The notes beneath the pieces were generated by a model, which searched no databases, was not told where the DNA came from, and was given only the letters and a program-made list of their open reading frames with translations. A stretch of 64,000 nt of DNA from Carnegiea gigantea. Lineage: Eukaryota; Streptophyta; Magnoliopsida; Caryophyllales; Cactaceae. The stretch lies in the NCBI GenBank assembly GCA_029747015.1, contig JAKOGI010000826.1, positions 162,001 through 226,000 on the forward strand. Direction: 5' to 3'. The translations under genes were made by a program, and so were the position numbers. Below, one piece after another: positions 25,690-37,700 of this stretch. How positions within the stretch are numbered: position 1 is the first letter of the stretch; the number at the start of each line of letters is the position of its first letter.

Positions 25690-26060
25690 GCCTAGTGTCA
25701 CTAACCTCTAAATACCCGAAAAATTAAATCAATCACCGGCGAAAAGAGTTGCAAAAAGACGGCGGCGGCGGTCGGCGGCTTTTCTTCTTCAACCCACCCA
25801 TAACAAATTAACCACCAAAAAAATACTAATTAACTCAAAAATTTCAATTTTAAACAAAAATTAAACTAAAAATAATTAACTTACCGGTGAATAATAGTTA
25901 ATGGCAACCTCTTTCACATCCACCGGCTATCGGAAAAAATGGAATTTGTTCTTTTTCTCTCCTCAGTGCCCTCTTTCTCTCTCCTAGGTTCTCTTTCTCT
26001 CGATTGTGAAATGAAGGCCGAACATGAAGACCCATGCTTTTAAAAACTAGATCTACTTGT
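25690..26060 (-). promoter_or_regulatory. Putative promoter and leader of the CACTA-1 transposase
   Basis: On the minus strand a weak TATA-like stretch TTTTTAAAAG (26037-26046) is followed by a GA-rich leader (26000-25930) and a GCC-rich segment near 25755-25780. The position just inside the right terminus and upstream of the transposase frames fits a CACTA promoter. This is inference from composition and place. Confidence 0.3.
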
Positions 26061-26273
26061 TTTTGGAAAACGGGATAACTATCCGACAGAAATTACATCG
26101 GAATTCGACGGGGATTCGAATTCCCGACGGGAAGGATTTCCGTTGGAAATCCTGTCGGAAATTTGATTTTCCGTCATATTCCTATGTAAATTGCGTCAGA
26201 CAGAGCTTAATGACTCCATCGGATGCGTTGTACGTCACTTTTTCCATCGGTGGTCGGCCCCACTTTTGTAGTA
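26060..26273. repeat. Right subterminal repeats and terminus of CACTA-1
   Basis: Motifs CCGACAGAAATT, CATCGGAATTCGACGGG, TTCCGTTGGAAATCC and TGTCGGAAATT repeat in both orientations, matching the block at 3097-3400. The end reads TTTTGTAGTA, one change from the canonical TTTTGTAGTG. Confidence 0.7.
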
Positions 26274-26409
26274 CATAATTATTTCATTTATTATTGTACG
26301 TTATTCTTGTTTATTATATATTGACTACAAACTGTTTATCTTCACATTCATCTAATGTCAAATAAGTAATCAAAACATAATTCAAAATATTTATCTTCAA
26401 ATAACCAAA
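26274..26409. other. Spacer between CACTA-1 and the LINE
   Basis: About 140 bp of AT-rich sequence without recognisable features. Confidence 0.4.
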
Positions 26410-26535
26410 ACACGCGCACACACAACAACAACACCACCTCCCAGTGTGGGTCCTGCTTGCGCAGGGTTTGGAGAGATCCAGATGTAGGCAGCCTTACCTC
26501 TATCGATATTTCTGCCCGTAGAAAGGCTGAATCCA
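26410..26535 (-). repeat. SINE-like 3' module and TTG tail of the LINE
   Basis: The minus strand reads GGTCTATTGGATTCAGCC, then GAGGTAAGGCTGCCTACATC, then CCCTGCGCAAGCAGGACC, then GTTGTTGTTG. This order of motifs resembles the 3' halves of plant SINEs with TTG tails (TS and Au types, from memory). It sits about 300 bp past the last LINE coding frame, where the LINE 3' UTR should be. It could instead be an independent SINE inserted at the LINE end. Confidence 0.6.
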
Positions 26536-26838
26536 ATAGACCCACAAAAACAAGAGTTTGTGAAAACATTTTATCAAAGAAGGGTTTTGTGAAAACATTA
26601 AAAAGAAAAAAACTAAGAATACTCAACAGGGAGTGAACTAGGGAATACTAATAAGTCAGATGACCATGACTGTGTAAGTAAACATATATCCTACGTACAG
26701 CAAAGTAGAGGAAAGAACCATACCTTAACAAACAGCAGTAGACAAATAATGTCTCTTCCCAGATGTGTGCGGTACCTGCTTACAAACACGATATACGAAA
26801 CGTATCCTACTATACAAAATGGAATAAATAAAATGCAA

Positions 26839-29741
26839 TCAGGTGGCCAACTCTCCATAATCTAAAGTCCTGATCCTATTCCGCCATAGACTCCTATCCT
26901 GAGCCAAATCCTCCGTTAATCCTACAACTTTCAGATCTTCTCTAATCACCCCGTCCAAGCTCTTCTTTGGTCGTCCCCTCTCTCTTTTACCTGCAAGAAT
27001 GTTAATCCTCTCACATCTCCTCACTGAAGTGTTCACACTCCTTCTTTGCATATGGCCAAACCATTTGAGTCTAGTTTCTCTCATCTTATCTTCTATGGGC
27101 GCCACTTTAACTAAATCTTTGATAACCCCATTCCTAATCCTATTGATTCTTGTATAACCATACATCCACCTAAGTATCCTCATCTCCGCTACTATCAATC
27201 TTTGGACCTGTGTCTTTTTTATAGGTCAATACTCAGATCTATATAGCACCGCTGGTCTAACTACCATGCGATAAACTCTACCTTTTAAATCTACTGGCAT
27301 CCTCTTATCACATAGCATACCTGAAGCATACTTATATTTTTGCCAACTCACTTTTATACGCTAGGTAATATCCTCGTTAATATCCCCATTCTGTTGGATG
27401 ATCAAGCCTAGGTATTTAAATTTCTCGACCTTTGGTATCACCGTTCCATCAATGGTGAGTTCTCCTCCCACATCTTCCCTCCCACTATAAAACCTCTAGA
27501 TTCCAGTGTAAGTTTCCATCGCTCCAACTTGTCATTAACTCCCTGTCTAGACTCATTCACAAGAACAATGTCATCTGCAAACAACATACACCATGGTAGC
27601 TCTTCTTGAATCCCAATTGTAAGTTTATCTATAACTAGAGTAAAAAGAAAAGAGTTTAGAGCGCAACCCTGATGTAGTCCCATGCCAACAAGGAAGTCGT
27701 TGGTAGTTCCTCCGGGCATCCTAACACTCGTCCTACCTCCCTCGTGCATATCCTTAATAAGTCAAATATACACAGGGGACACTCCTTTCTTTTCTAAGCA
27801 ACTCCATGGCACTTCACGTGAAACTCTATCATATGCTTTCTCCAGGTCGATGAACATCATATGAAGATCTACCTTTCTATCTCTGTACAAACCCATGAGC
27901 CTTCTAAGGAGATAAATTGCCTCGATGGTTGACCTACCAGGCATAAAACCAAATTGGTTCTTCGAGATCGAAATATCCTTCTGTAACCTTCTCTCAATCA
28001 CCCTCTCCCACAACTTCATAGTGTGACTGAGCAACTTTATACCCCTGTAATTATTACAGTCTTGAATATCACCTTTGTTCTTGTATAATGGGATGACTGT
28101 ACTAAACCTCCATTCTCCGAGCATCTTAGCCATCCTATGAATAACATTGAAAAGCTGTATTAGCCATTCTAATCCCTCTTCACCCAAACACTTCCACACT
28201 TCCATCGGAATCTGGTCTGGTCCCTCTACCTTCCCACTGGCCATCTTCCTTAGGGTATCTCTAATCTCTTACTTACTAAAAGGTTCGCACAAGTGGGGAT
28301 CAGGATGCCTCTCACTACTTTCTGCTTCCCTACTTCGAAAAACTTCCATCACTTTCCTATTGAGGAGTTTGGAGAAGTATCTTTACCATCTCTCCTTGAT
28401 CTCTACATCGTCGGACAATACCTTACCAATTTCATCTTTGATGCACCTCACTACACCCAGGTCCCTAGTTTTTCTTTCCCTAGCCCTTGCCAGTTTAAGG
28501 ACTTCCTTATCACCTTCCTTGATCTGTAGTTTTTAGTATAACCTCTTATAAGCCATGCTCTTAGCTACAGCGATAGCCTTTTTGGCTATCTTTTTTGCTT
28601 CTTTATATCTAACTCTACTAATCTCTTTCTCTTCATTCGTTCCACTGTTCATGAACACGGCGTATGCCTCTTTTTTCTCCTTGACTTTCTCCTTTACTCC
28701 CTCGCTCCACCACCATGCTCCCTTCATTTTGTTACAACCTCTCCTTGATGTCCCTAAGATTTCCTCAGCCGACCTTCGAATACATTCTACCGTTGTCTCC
28801 TACATTGTGTCTGCATCCTCTACCTGCCTCCAAGCTCCTTCTTCCGTAATTCTCTCTGATAATTTCATAGCGTTCTCCTTAGTAAGCTTCCACCACTTAA
28901 CTGTAGGGTCCCCAACACTTCTCTTTCTCCACTTAGGACAATTGAACTCCACATCCATCATAAGTAACTTATGCTGAGTTCCTAAATACTCATTGGGGAT
29001 CACCTTACAGTCCTTACAAAACCTCCGATTATCCGTCTTAATCAGGAAGTAATCAATTTGAGTCTTCGTGGAACCACTCTTGAATGTCACCAAGTGGTCC
29101 TTCTTCTTCTTAAAATAGGAGTTTACCACTAACAATTCATAGGCAACTGCAAAATCCAAAACAGAGGCTCCTCCATCGTTTCTCTCTCCATAGTCGTAAC
29201 CTCCGTGAACCGCATCATACCCATCTGATTCAACACTAATATGGCCATTAAAGTCTCCTCCTATGAAAAATTTCTCGCTCCGGGGGACGTCCTGAATCAC
29301 CAAGTCCAAATTCTCCCAAAATTGCTTCTTAATATCATCTGCCAAACCTATTTGAGTTGCATACATACTAACCACATTTAGGACTTCCAATCCCACCACT
29401 ACCTTAATAGCCATAATTCGATCACTCTTACGCCTAACTTCCACAATAAAGTCAACCAATTATTTATCAATCAAAATACCAACTCCATTCCTAACCTTTT
29501 TAGACCCTGAATACTACAGCTTAAACCCATCAACTACTCTCGCTTTAGCCCTCATCCACTTAGTCTCTTGAATGCAAGCTATGCTAATTCTACGTCTACG
29601 CAAAGACTTGACTAATTCTATCGACTTACCCATCAGTGACCCAATATTACAAGTTGCTAGGTGCACCTTCTGCACCCCTATGCCTCCCCTAACCCTATTT
29701 TCCCCCGGAGGACTGGCTGAAGATACTACATTGCTCTCCAC
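26839..29741 (-). pseudogene. LINE endonuclease / reverse transcriptase, broken
   Basis: 29741-29514 starts MESNVVSSASPPGENR and holds CIQETKW. 29459-28800 continues the endonuclease with FFIGGDFNGHI and TQIDYFLI. 28244-27762 begins the reverse transcriptase (GPDQIPMEVWK, NYRGIKLLSHTMKLWERVIE, NQFGFMPGRST, FIDLEKAYDRV). 27749-27438 has [13 protein letters not shown] and the catalytic box FADDIVL. 27198-26839 is the C-terminal part with RLKWFGHMQRR and GRPKKSLDGVI. Stops and frameshifts separate the blocks, so no full protein can be made. Key residues of both enzymes remain readable. Confidence 0.85.
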
Positions 29742-29765
29742 TAGCTTAGGCTACCAACCGTAACA

Positions 29766-29898
29766 GTTAGAGAAATAGTAAAAAACGGTAGTTGAGTAAA
29801 CACAATTAAGACGGTTAATTGGTACTAATGTTAATAATACGAATAATAACAGTGCTAATAAAAATAACACGACCAATACAATACTAAATGATCAAAAT
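29766..29898. other. AT-rich spacer
   Basis: Sequence just 5' of the LINE. No feature is recognised. Confidence 0.35.
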
Positions 29899-29900
29899 GC

Positions 29901-29940
<40 letters not shown>

Positions 29941-30080
29941 GAAACCAACCTGACAACAAAGAATAGCAATAATAACACGCGCACACGCACACACACACAC
30001 ACACACATATATATATGTTATATATATGTTATATACATACATACATGTGTGTGTGTGTGTATATATATATATAGACACAC
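29899..30080. repeat. Compound microsatellite (AAT)n, (AC)n, (AT)n, (GT)n
   Basis: A TAA run at 29900-29938 is followed by AC, AT, GT and AT runs at 29973-30075. Small frames here are low-complexity artefacts. Confidence 0.9.
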
Positions 30081-30649
30081 CCCCCACACTTTCTACACAC
30101 AAGCACAAATGTTGCCGCCGTCTACATAATGTATTTGTCCTAAAAAATGCTTATCAATGCACAACAAAAATACGTACATGAAAATCAAGCAAATTCTCAC
30201 CTCATCACATGTACATTTCACAAACCAACCGTTCCAAATAGAGTAACAAAATAAATACTGAATTTTTACAAACATAATGTGGCATAATCAGATGGAAAAT
30301 ATCATCATGAAAATAGTGGTTTTAACGATAAAATGAAAGAGACCAACCAAAATGTATCAATGTACTTTTAGTATACTTTTCCCTAGTAATAATGGAATTT
30401 TTTTTTTTTTTTACTTGAATGTGCAAACTAATTATACAATAATATAATTGAAAATATTTATCTCAAGATAGTCAAATGCTTACCTACAAACTAAAATAAA
30501 TGCATATCAACATCTATTGACCTACTCTTAGTTTGTACCCGTGCTCTTGTGAGGGTGTTTAGATTTTAAAAATAATTTAAATATAATTAATTAGTATCAA
30601 TCCGGAAGAGAAACAATTCATAGTATAAAAGAATACAATTAGACTTGAG

Positions 30650-30680
<31 letters not shown>

Positions 30681-31192
30681 AATATGTATAGACTAAGACG
30701 ACTGAAGTCAAACATAAAAAAAATTTATGTTTTTTAATCTTATTATTTACTCTGAATTTTAAGCGCAGCATTTTGAATGTGAAGGTTCTTTCTCTTTTAA
30801 TTGAGTCATATGACCTTTAGCCAGTTATTGTAGATCCCCTCTATGTTAGATTTTATAGTCATTTTAAATAATTTCAAACTGATCTCTATTTTGTTCTAGA
30901 TAAAGTAATTGAATCAAAAACTATAAAAATAAATAGCATATAATATAAAAAAATGTTTAGAATGCAAAATCATGGTATAACACGGTAGGTCTTTATCAAA
31001 ACCACCCCCAAACAAACGAAAAAAAAAAACTTGAAATAAAAGTTTACTCTTTCGTCTTCCTTTCTTTGGGTTTCCCCTCAAATTGTTGTCACCGCTATGT
31101 ATAAAAATTGTGTTAACTTTTATATATTTATTTTTTCCCAGGTGCCTCAAATCCCCAACCTCATATGTTACATCTTCTCCCATTCTTACATT
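30081..31192. other. Repeat-derived DNA without genes
   Basis: AT-rich with a T run near 30400 and an AT/AC microsatellite at 30646-30680. The last 190 bp (31005-31192) match 46010-46174 over most of their length, with shared phrases tttgggttt, tatgtataaaaattgtgt and ccaacctcat. It is therefore part of a dispersed repeat. No gene is recognised. Confidence 0.5.
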
Positions 31193-31197
31193 GTCAC

Positions 31198-31412
31198 TGT
31201 AAACGCAAATTTCGAGGCTAAAATAAAGTAGACAAGAAATTCTGCAACAAATTGAATTTTTGTATTGATTTTGTATATGGGTACAATCTCTGAATTTGAT
31301 ACAATAAAATTGATCCTCTGATTCGATCTCCTAATGATTTGAGTACTCCGAGGGTTTGATGCTTGATCTTGGTTGATGCAAATCAGCTGAAGAACTCTGA
31401 AGACGTTTCTTG
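31198..31412 (-). repeat. Truncated 3' LTR of the Tat element
   Basis: It matches 38534-38754 of the complete LTR, from TGTAAACGCAAATTTCG to GACGTTTCTTG, then stops abruptly at the integrase frame. The rest of the LTR (about 400 bp), the purine tract and the integrase end are missing. Confidence 0.9.
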
Positions 31413-31415
31413 TCA

Positions 31416-34400
31416 TCAGGCTTCTGCCAAAAGAGCTTCCCCTAATCTCTCATGCCAATCCCGTTTAGACTTTGCGATAACCTTTTTGAGTAAGTTGCAA
31501 AGCGTTTTGTTAAAGGCTTCTGCCAGGCCATTTGCAGGGGCGTTGTACATGGAAGACTTATGCTGGGAGAACTTAAACTTCTCGCACAGACTTGTCATCA
31601 AGCTGTTGAAGAAAGGCTTACCATTATCGGTGATAATGTTCCTCGGCACACCATACCGATAGATAATGTGTGTCCTTATGAAGTCAACCACATTTTCTTT
31701 TTTGACCTCTCTTAGTGGGATCGCTTCCGCCCATTTAGAGAAGTAATCAGTGGCAGCTAGGATGTAGGAGTGACCAGCAGACGATTTAGGCGCGATTGGT
31801 CCAACGACATCGAGCCCCCATGCCTCAAATGGCCAAGATGCAACTGTTGGGTGGAGAGGCTCGGGAGGTTGATGTATGAAGTTAGCATGGAACTGGCAAG
31901 CATCGCACCTCTTTGCATAATTTATACAATCTTGCACCATAGTGGGCCAGTAGTAGCCCATCCTTTTAATGCGATCATGTAACCTAGGCCCTGATTGGTG
32001 TGCTCCACACACACCTGAATGAGCTTCTGTCATTGCTTGCTTTGCTTCTTCCACGCCCAAGCATCGTAACCAAAGACCAAGAGGGGAGCGTCGATAGAGC
32101 GTCCCGTTGTAGTAAAGGAAGCTTGAAACCCTCCGCTGTATTTCTGTCTTATGCCTTGGGTCACTAGGCAGTTTTCCATGCTCTAAGTACTCAATTATAG
32201 GTTGGCACCAATCTTCTGCATCTGTTTCAAGAACACATATCATGTTGACGTCTTCCTCTGAGTTTTCATCATCTGGTGGAACAACCCAGCAACTACATAC
32301 TGGAATAGTCATTCCTTCTTCTGCCCCCAGTGCCAAGGTGGCTGCAAGGCTTGCTAGTGCGTCAGCCATCTTGTTAGCACTCCTTGGCACGTGGTCTAAC
32401 TTAATCATGTCCACCTTATTTAGCAGGCGTAATGCTTGCCTGTGATACGGGACAATGTCCTCTTTCTTGACCTCGTATTCGTCAAGTAGTTGATTAATGA
32501 CCAATTGCGAGTCACCATATATGTTGAGATCGATGATCCCCATCTCAATAGCCATTTCAAGGCCCAAGTTAAGCGCTTGGTATTCCGCCATATTGTTAGA
32601 ACACAACTGAGTGAGCACAAATGAATACGGAAGAATGTGCTTTTCGGGGTAGACGAAGACCACTCCTGCACCAGCGCCATCACGTCTCGCTGCGCCATCG
32701 AAATACATTTCCCAAGGAGGGAGGATATCGATGTAGAACACGCCTTCTCCTGGCAAATCATCATTCAGCTCCCAATCATCAGGAATGGGATGATCTGCCA
32801 AGAAATCTGCCAACGCTTGCCCCTTAACTGCTCTTTGGGGTACATAGACAAGGTCGTACTGTTTTAAGATGACCGCCCATTTTGCCAGTCGCCCATTTAA
32901 GATTGGCCTAGATAAGATGTACTTGATGGGATCAGTTTTGGAGATCACTTGCACTGTATAGGCCTGCATGTAATGCTTTAATTTCTGGATGGCAAAGATG
33001 AGTGACAAGCACATCTTTTCAATAGGGGAGTACTTCAACTCAGCGCCGACCAACGTACGACTTAAGTAGTACAGGGCAACTTCTTTCCCTTCCTCGTTTT
33101 CCTGTACGCATAATGCTCCTAGGGATTTTTCTTGAGCTGCAATGTACAGTCGAAGAGGCTTGCCAGGAATGGGTGCCCCCAATACCGGAGGATGGGACAA
33201 ATATTCCTTTATTTTTTTGAAAGCCGCTCGGCATGAGTTGTCCCATTCAAACGGTGCTCCCTTTTTCATGAGGTGGCTGAAGGGGTGACAACGTCCTGCA
33301 AGATTTGAGATGAATCTTCGGATGTATGCCAAGCGACCTTGAAGTCCGCGAAGCTCTCTAAGATTCTTCGGCTCTGGCATCTCTTGAATTGCCTTGATCT
33401 TCGATTGGTCGATCTCGATTCCTCGATGGTGAACGATGAAGCCTAAGAATTTTCCGGATGAGACACCGAACGCGCACTTGAGCGGGTTCATCTTCAATTG
33501 ACATCTCCGTAATCGTTCAAAGATCAAACGAAGATCTTGTATGTGGTCCTCCCTCTTTTTGGACTTGACTACCAAATCATCGACGTAGCATTCAACTTTT
33601 TTGTGAAGCATATCGTCAAAAATTGTTTGCATTGCCCTTTGGTAGGTTGCTCCTGCATTCTTAAGTCCGAAGGGCATTACCTTATAGCAAAAAATGCCCT
33701 TAGGTGTGCGGAAAGTTGTGGCCTCTTGATCCTCTGGAGCCATCAGAATCTGATTGTATCCTGCGGTACAATCCATGAATGACAACGCTTCATGCCCTGT
33801 AGTTGAGTCGATCATGAGTTCTGTGACAGGTAGCGGGAAATCATCTTTTGGACAAGCGTCGTTGAGATCCCGGAAGTCCACACAAATACGAAGTTGTCCA
33901 TTCTTCTTTCTGACAGGCACGATGTTTGCGATCCATGTTGGGTATTTAACCTCGCGAATGAATCCCGCCTCTATGAGTTTGTTGACCTCCTTTTCAATTT
34001 CCGGTACCAACTCTGGGCGAAAACGTCGCTGGGGTTGTTTCTTAGGCGAAATACCCCTTTTGATAGATAAGCGATGAACTGCAACCTTCGGGTCCAACCC
34101 GGGCATTTCTTTATAGCTCCAGGCAAATACGTCCTTGTACTCTATCAGGAGTTCCAAGTACTGCTTTTCTTCTTCTAGTGTAAGTGATGAGCTTACGTAG
34201 ATAGGGCAAGGCTCTTCATTGGTTCCAAGATTCAGCTCTTTCAGATCATCAACTGTAGCCTGGCCCCCATCTTCGAAAGTCTTAGGAGTCTCTGCCAACT
34301 CTATCTCGGAGTCTGAGTCATCACATTCGTGGATCGTGATATGATTGGAAGAAATAGCTTCTTCTTTCTCCGCTTCCTCGTTAGAGCCAGAGTTTTTTCG

Positions 34401-34481
34401 TTGGCCTGTGAAGACCATAGTACGCCTCTTTACTCTTAATGAACCGTCTGTCTTAACATCCAGACTAGAGAAACGTTTCAT
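31416..34481 (-). pseudogene. pol: Tat-lineage pol: RT, RNase H, second RNase H, integrase (C-terminus deleted)
   Basis: A 1021-codon open frame. Reverse transcriptase covers about residues 150-330, with RKKNGQLRICVDFRDLN and the catalytic YVDDLVV. A first RNase H region follows (about 420-545). A second RNase H-like domain is at about 565-705, with YFDGAARRDGAGAG, NNMAEYQALNLGLEMA and YGDSQLVINQL. Integrase (about 790-1021) has a His/Cys zinc region (EAHSGVCGAH, RCDACQ) and the acidic triad in GLDVVGP, TDNGKPF and GLAEAFN. It ends a few residues later at LLAEA, where a deletion joins it to LTR sequence. The frame is otherwise open, which suggests a fairly recent element. Confidence 0.92.
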
Positions 34482-34499
34482 ACGAGAAGGGATTGAACT

Positions 34500-34796
34500 T
34501 TAAACTTCATTTATCATTCCCAAGCGGCTAAATGCAGAGCTTTTCTCGAGCTGAAGTTGAGAGTTTGAGGACTTTTCACCAACTCCTATCCTGGCAAAAA
34601 CCGAAGGCTTTGGCTGAGAATCATTTTTGATTCTGTTGAAAACAGAGCATCTGTGATCTTTCCCTTTCCCTATACGAGCGAATACTGACAGATGTTTTTT
34701 AGAAGTGGATGATTGTAGCCTATCAAACACAGAGGGCTTTGGGTTGGGTGAAGCATTTTCCTCTTCACTCACATCTACTTCTTCAGCTGAGATGTG
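34500..34796 (-). other. Linker frame between gag-protease and pol, with SVFxR repeats
   Basis: The stretch between two TAA codons (34797-34799 and 34500-34502) is open in the same frame as both gag and pol. It carries five copies of a short motif: PSVFDRL, LSVFARI, CSVFNRI, PSVFARI and SAFSRL. In Tat/Ogre elements this place can hold an intron or a stop codon between protease and reverse transcriptase (family knowledge). The conserved peptide repeats argue that it is translated, at least in intact relatives. Confidence 0.6.
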
Positions 34797-37700
34797 TTAA
34801 ATCACCAACTTCTTGTCTCTTCGTCGGCCCAAGATTCTAACTGGCTGCGGTGGCGTGAAACCCAGTCCAACTTTAGAGACTGCTGCTGAACCTCCCTGCT
34901 CTTGAATCTTTCTCTGAGTTTCAGTAAAGCCATGAGGCTTGGCTTCGACTACCTTTCCTAAAGCAGCTGGATTTTGAAAGTTGTAACCAACCCTCTCCAT
35001 AAGCTTGTACGCATTAGGGTCAAATCCTTCCCTAGTCCGTGTGCTTGGCAAGTCGCCGCCTTCTTTAGAAAAAACGATAAAGCCGGCAAGAGGGGGCCTA
35101 CTCACCTTAGTCTGCCACATCTTAAGCACTGGAACTATCGCACTTCCTTTTAAGGTGACTATGCTAGCTCCATCATCCTTTTTGGTAGCTTCGGTCTCGA
35201 CGCTTCTGCTTGTACACTCGCTAAAGGGCGATTCGCCCTCTTTACGGCGAGACCTAGGTATGTACCTTAAGATTGGCGGTACTGATCCTGTGGAAACAGC
35301 AGCTTGTTTTGCGACTTGCTCAACATAAGAAGTGGTGCTACCTTGCTTGGTTGCTTGTTTCTCCAGCTGCTGCTTAGGAGCATCATCTTTTATTGCTCGA
35401 GGGGCCTTCTTTGCGACACCTTTGCCTGTGGAAGAAATGGTTGACGGCATGGTTTCTTTAGGTGCAGCACCTTCTTCAAAGAACCTTGCGTCTGCAAAAT
35501 GGGACTCAGCCTTAGTGAATGGCTTGACATCTCCATTTATTTTCTTCTGTCCATCACGGTTGTACTTAAGGCATTGATGTAAAGTGGAAGCCACTACCCC
35601 ATGCTCATGAAGCCATGGTCGTCCGAGTAACAACCTGTAGGAAGTCCTAGCGTCGATTACATGGAAGATGGAGGACGTCGTCAAATCTCCCATTATCAGT
35701 TCAATGCGAATCATGCCGATTGCACGTTGGCCCTCAAGGTTAAAGCCTTGAATCATCATTCGGCTCTTAGACAATTCTTCCACTGTGATGCCTAAGTCGT
35801 TCATTGTAGACTTTGGCATGATGTTGACGGCTGACCCTCCATCCACGAGAATGCGTCTGACTTTCTGCTCCCTAATGTAACCAGTCACAAACAAGGGATG
35901 ATTATGGGGCTTGGATCCCAACAACAAATCGTCGTCAGTGAAAGTGACTGCGGTGTTGCAATAGGCACACTGAACAGGGCCTTCTGTTGATGCTCCCACA
36001 TTCTTGATTTTATCAGCATAAAGTTCTGGGTGTTGTAAGGCAGCAACAACATGTTGGCGCATCTCGTCAGGCAAACAAAAGATTTGCCCCCAGCCCATGC
36101 GAGCTGGCAAAGCCTCCAAGACAGTTAAAGTCTTATCAGCTACTCTAGGAGACCCCTCTTGTCCGTCACTTCCTTCGTCTTCCTCTTCTTCGAGCTCAGA
36201 ACATGAAGTCATGTTGACTGTAACTTTCTCAAAGAAGCCTGTTGGGAAAAACTCTTCGAGTGTGACAGGGACAAGCGGCTCCTGCTCAAGGAGGTCGGTA
36301 GGAAAAATTTCGTACCTTTTGACGTTCTTGGTCTTCTTCTCTCCTTTTGAATGACGAGGGCTTTTCTTTCTTCCTTGTCTCTTCCTGCGGCGGAGAAGCG
36401 GTGATTGCACTTGGCTTTGCTTCCTTGGCCTCCGGCGAGTGACAAGAGTCCATCCCTCTTCATCAACATCAGCTTTATCAGAGACATCCATAATAGGCTC
36501 AGTCTCTGGCGCGAGCCCTTTGGAACCAATTGGAATCACCACAGGCTCCAGACTTCCAAATTGAATTGTAATTAATTTCACTCCAAGGGAGGAAATCAAT
36601 TCGGTATTTAGTTTACCACGAGGTAGAGTATGCTTTGGCCTCCAGGGCGATGAGGAATACTCCAACTGAGTGGAGATATGATTTGTCTCTACAGTGTCAT
36701 CCAAATCTAATATTATCTTCCCATCCCTGGCAAGTTGCATAATACGCTCCTTGAGCGTAACGCATTTCTCGAGAGGGTGACTGACCACCCTGTGATACCG
36801 ACAGTATTTTGGGTCGGTAACCCTTCCAGCTTCTTCGGGCCGTTTCGGTTCTGGAAGTTGGATAACCCCATTTTCAAGGAGATCATCCAGCATTCCTGAC
36901 AAGTCTGAGTCAGGGAATGGATATTTCTTCTCCTGCAGTTCCTTCAATGTAGGACGCTTCTTTCCAGAATCCTTGAAGAATCCACCCTTCTTATTTTCAT
37001 ACTTGGGCTTCCCGGAGATTCGAACCGGCTCCCCAGTTGAAGCAGCCATGGATTCTTTGTTTGAGGACTTTGTGGACTTAGGATTTTTCTTGAATTCACC
37101 CTTGTCCTTTCTAGCGTCAGATGAGGAAGAAGACTTGCCACGGCGACTTGCGATCGTTATCTCCATATCATGAGCTTTTGTTGCCAATTCCTGGAAGGTC
37201 CTTGGCTTACTCATCTGCAGGACGTATAGTAAATCCCACTCCATACCTTGAGCACACATTTCAACGGCTGAAGCTTCTGATAGACGATCCTTACACTCAA
37301 GACTTAGGGATCTCCAGCGATTAATGTAATCAAGAACCGGTTCGTCCTTCCATTGTCTAGTGCTTGTTAACTCTGTCATGCTAACAACACGTTGAGTGCT
37401 GTAGAACCGATTCAGGAACTCCTGCTCCATTTGTTCCCAGCTGTCAATAGACTCTGGCTCCAAGTCTGTGTACCAGTCGAATGCAATCCCTTTTAGAGTA
37501 CGAACAAACTGTTTCACCAGTCGGTCCCCCTCTGTGCCAGCATTACTGCACGTCTCAATGAAGTGGGCAATATGCTGTTTGGGGTTGCCTTTGCCGTCGA
37601 ACTGGTTGAACTTGGGAGGCTGATAGCCATGCGGCATGTGAAGAGCATCAATCCTCTTCGTATAAGGCTTTGTATATAAGTGGGTCTTGTGAGATCCTCC

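Larger units (their letters stand above)
3075..26273 (-). mobile_element. CACTA (En/Spm-type) transposon, decayed, with nested LTR array
   Basis: Three lines of evidence define it. Both ends carry GC-richer clusters of GACGGAAATTCCG-type subterminal motifs (3097-3400 and 26060-26273). The extreme ends read TATTACAATAA at 3075 and TTTTGTAGTA at 26264-26273, which match the canonical CACTACAA... terminus after C-to-T changes. Minus-strand frames match the N-terminal transposase-associated domain, the TNP2 region, DUF4218, DUF4216 and a Transposase_24 (TNPA-like) protein, in the usual CACTA order. Removing the 6879-21110 insertion leaves about 9 kb, a normal size for this family. No matching 3-bp target duplication is visible, so the exact ends are uncertain. 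Many stops make it inactive. Confidence 0.8.
26410..29765 (-). mobile_element. RTE-type LINE, decayed
   Basis: Minus-strand frames encode an apurinic-type endonuclease followed by a reverse transcriptase with the C-terminal RLKWFGHMQRR segment seen in plant RTE-like elements. The 3' side ends in GTTGTTGTTG (minus) rather than poly-A, the tail type of RTE elements. The 5' end is placed near 29765 because the first endonuclease frame starts at 29741. No clear target duplication is seen. Confidence 0.8.

Noticed and set aside
30081..30275. Possible small secreted-type peptide on the minus strand.
   Set aside because: Short, next to microsatellites, no start context or homologue; typical chance frame in AT-rich DNA.
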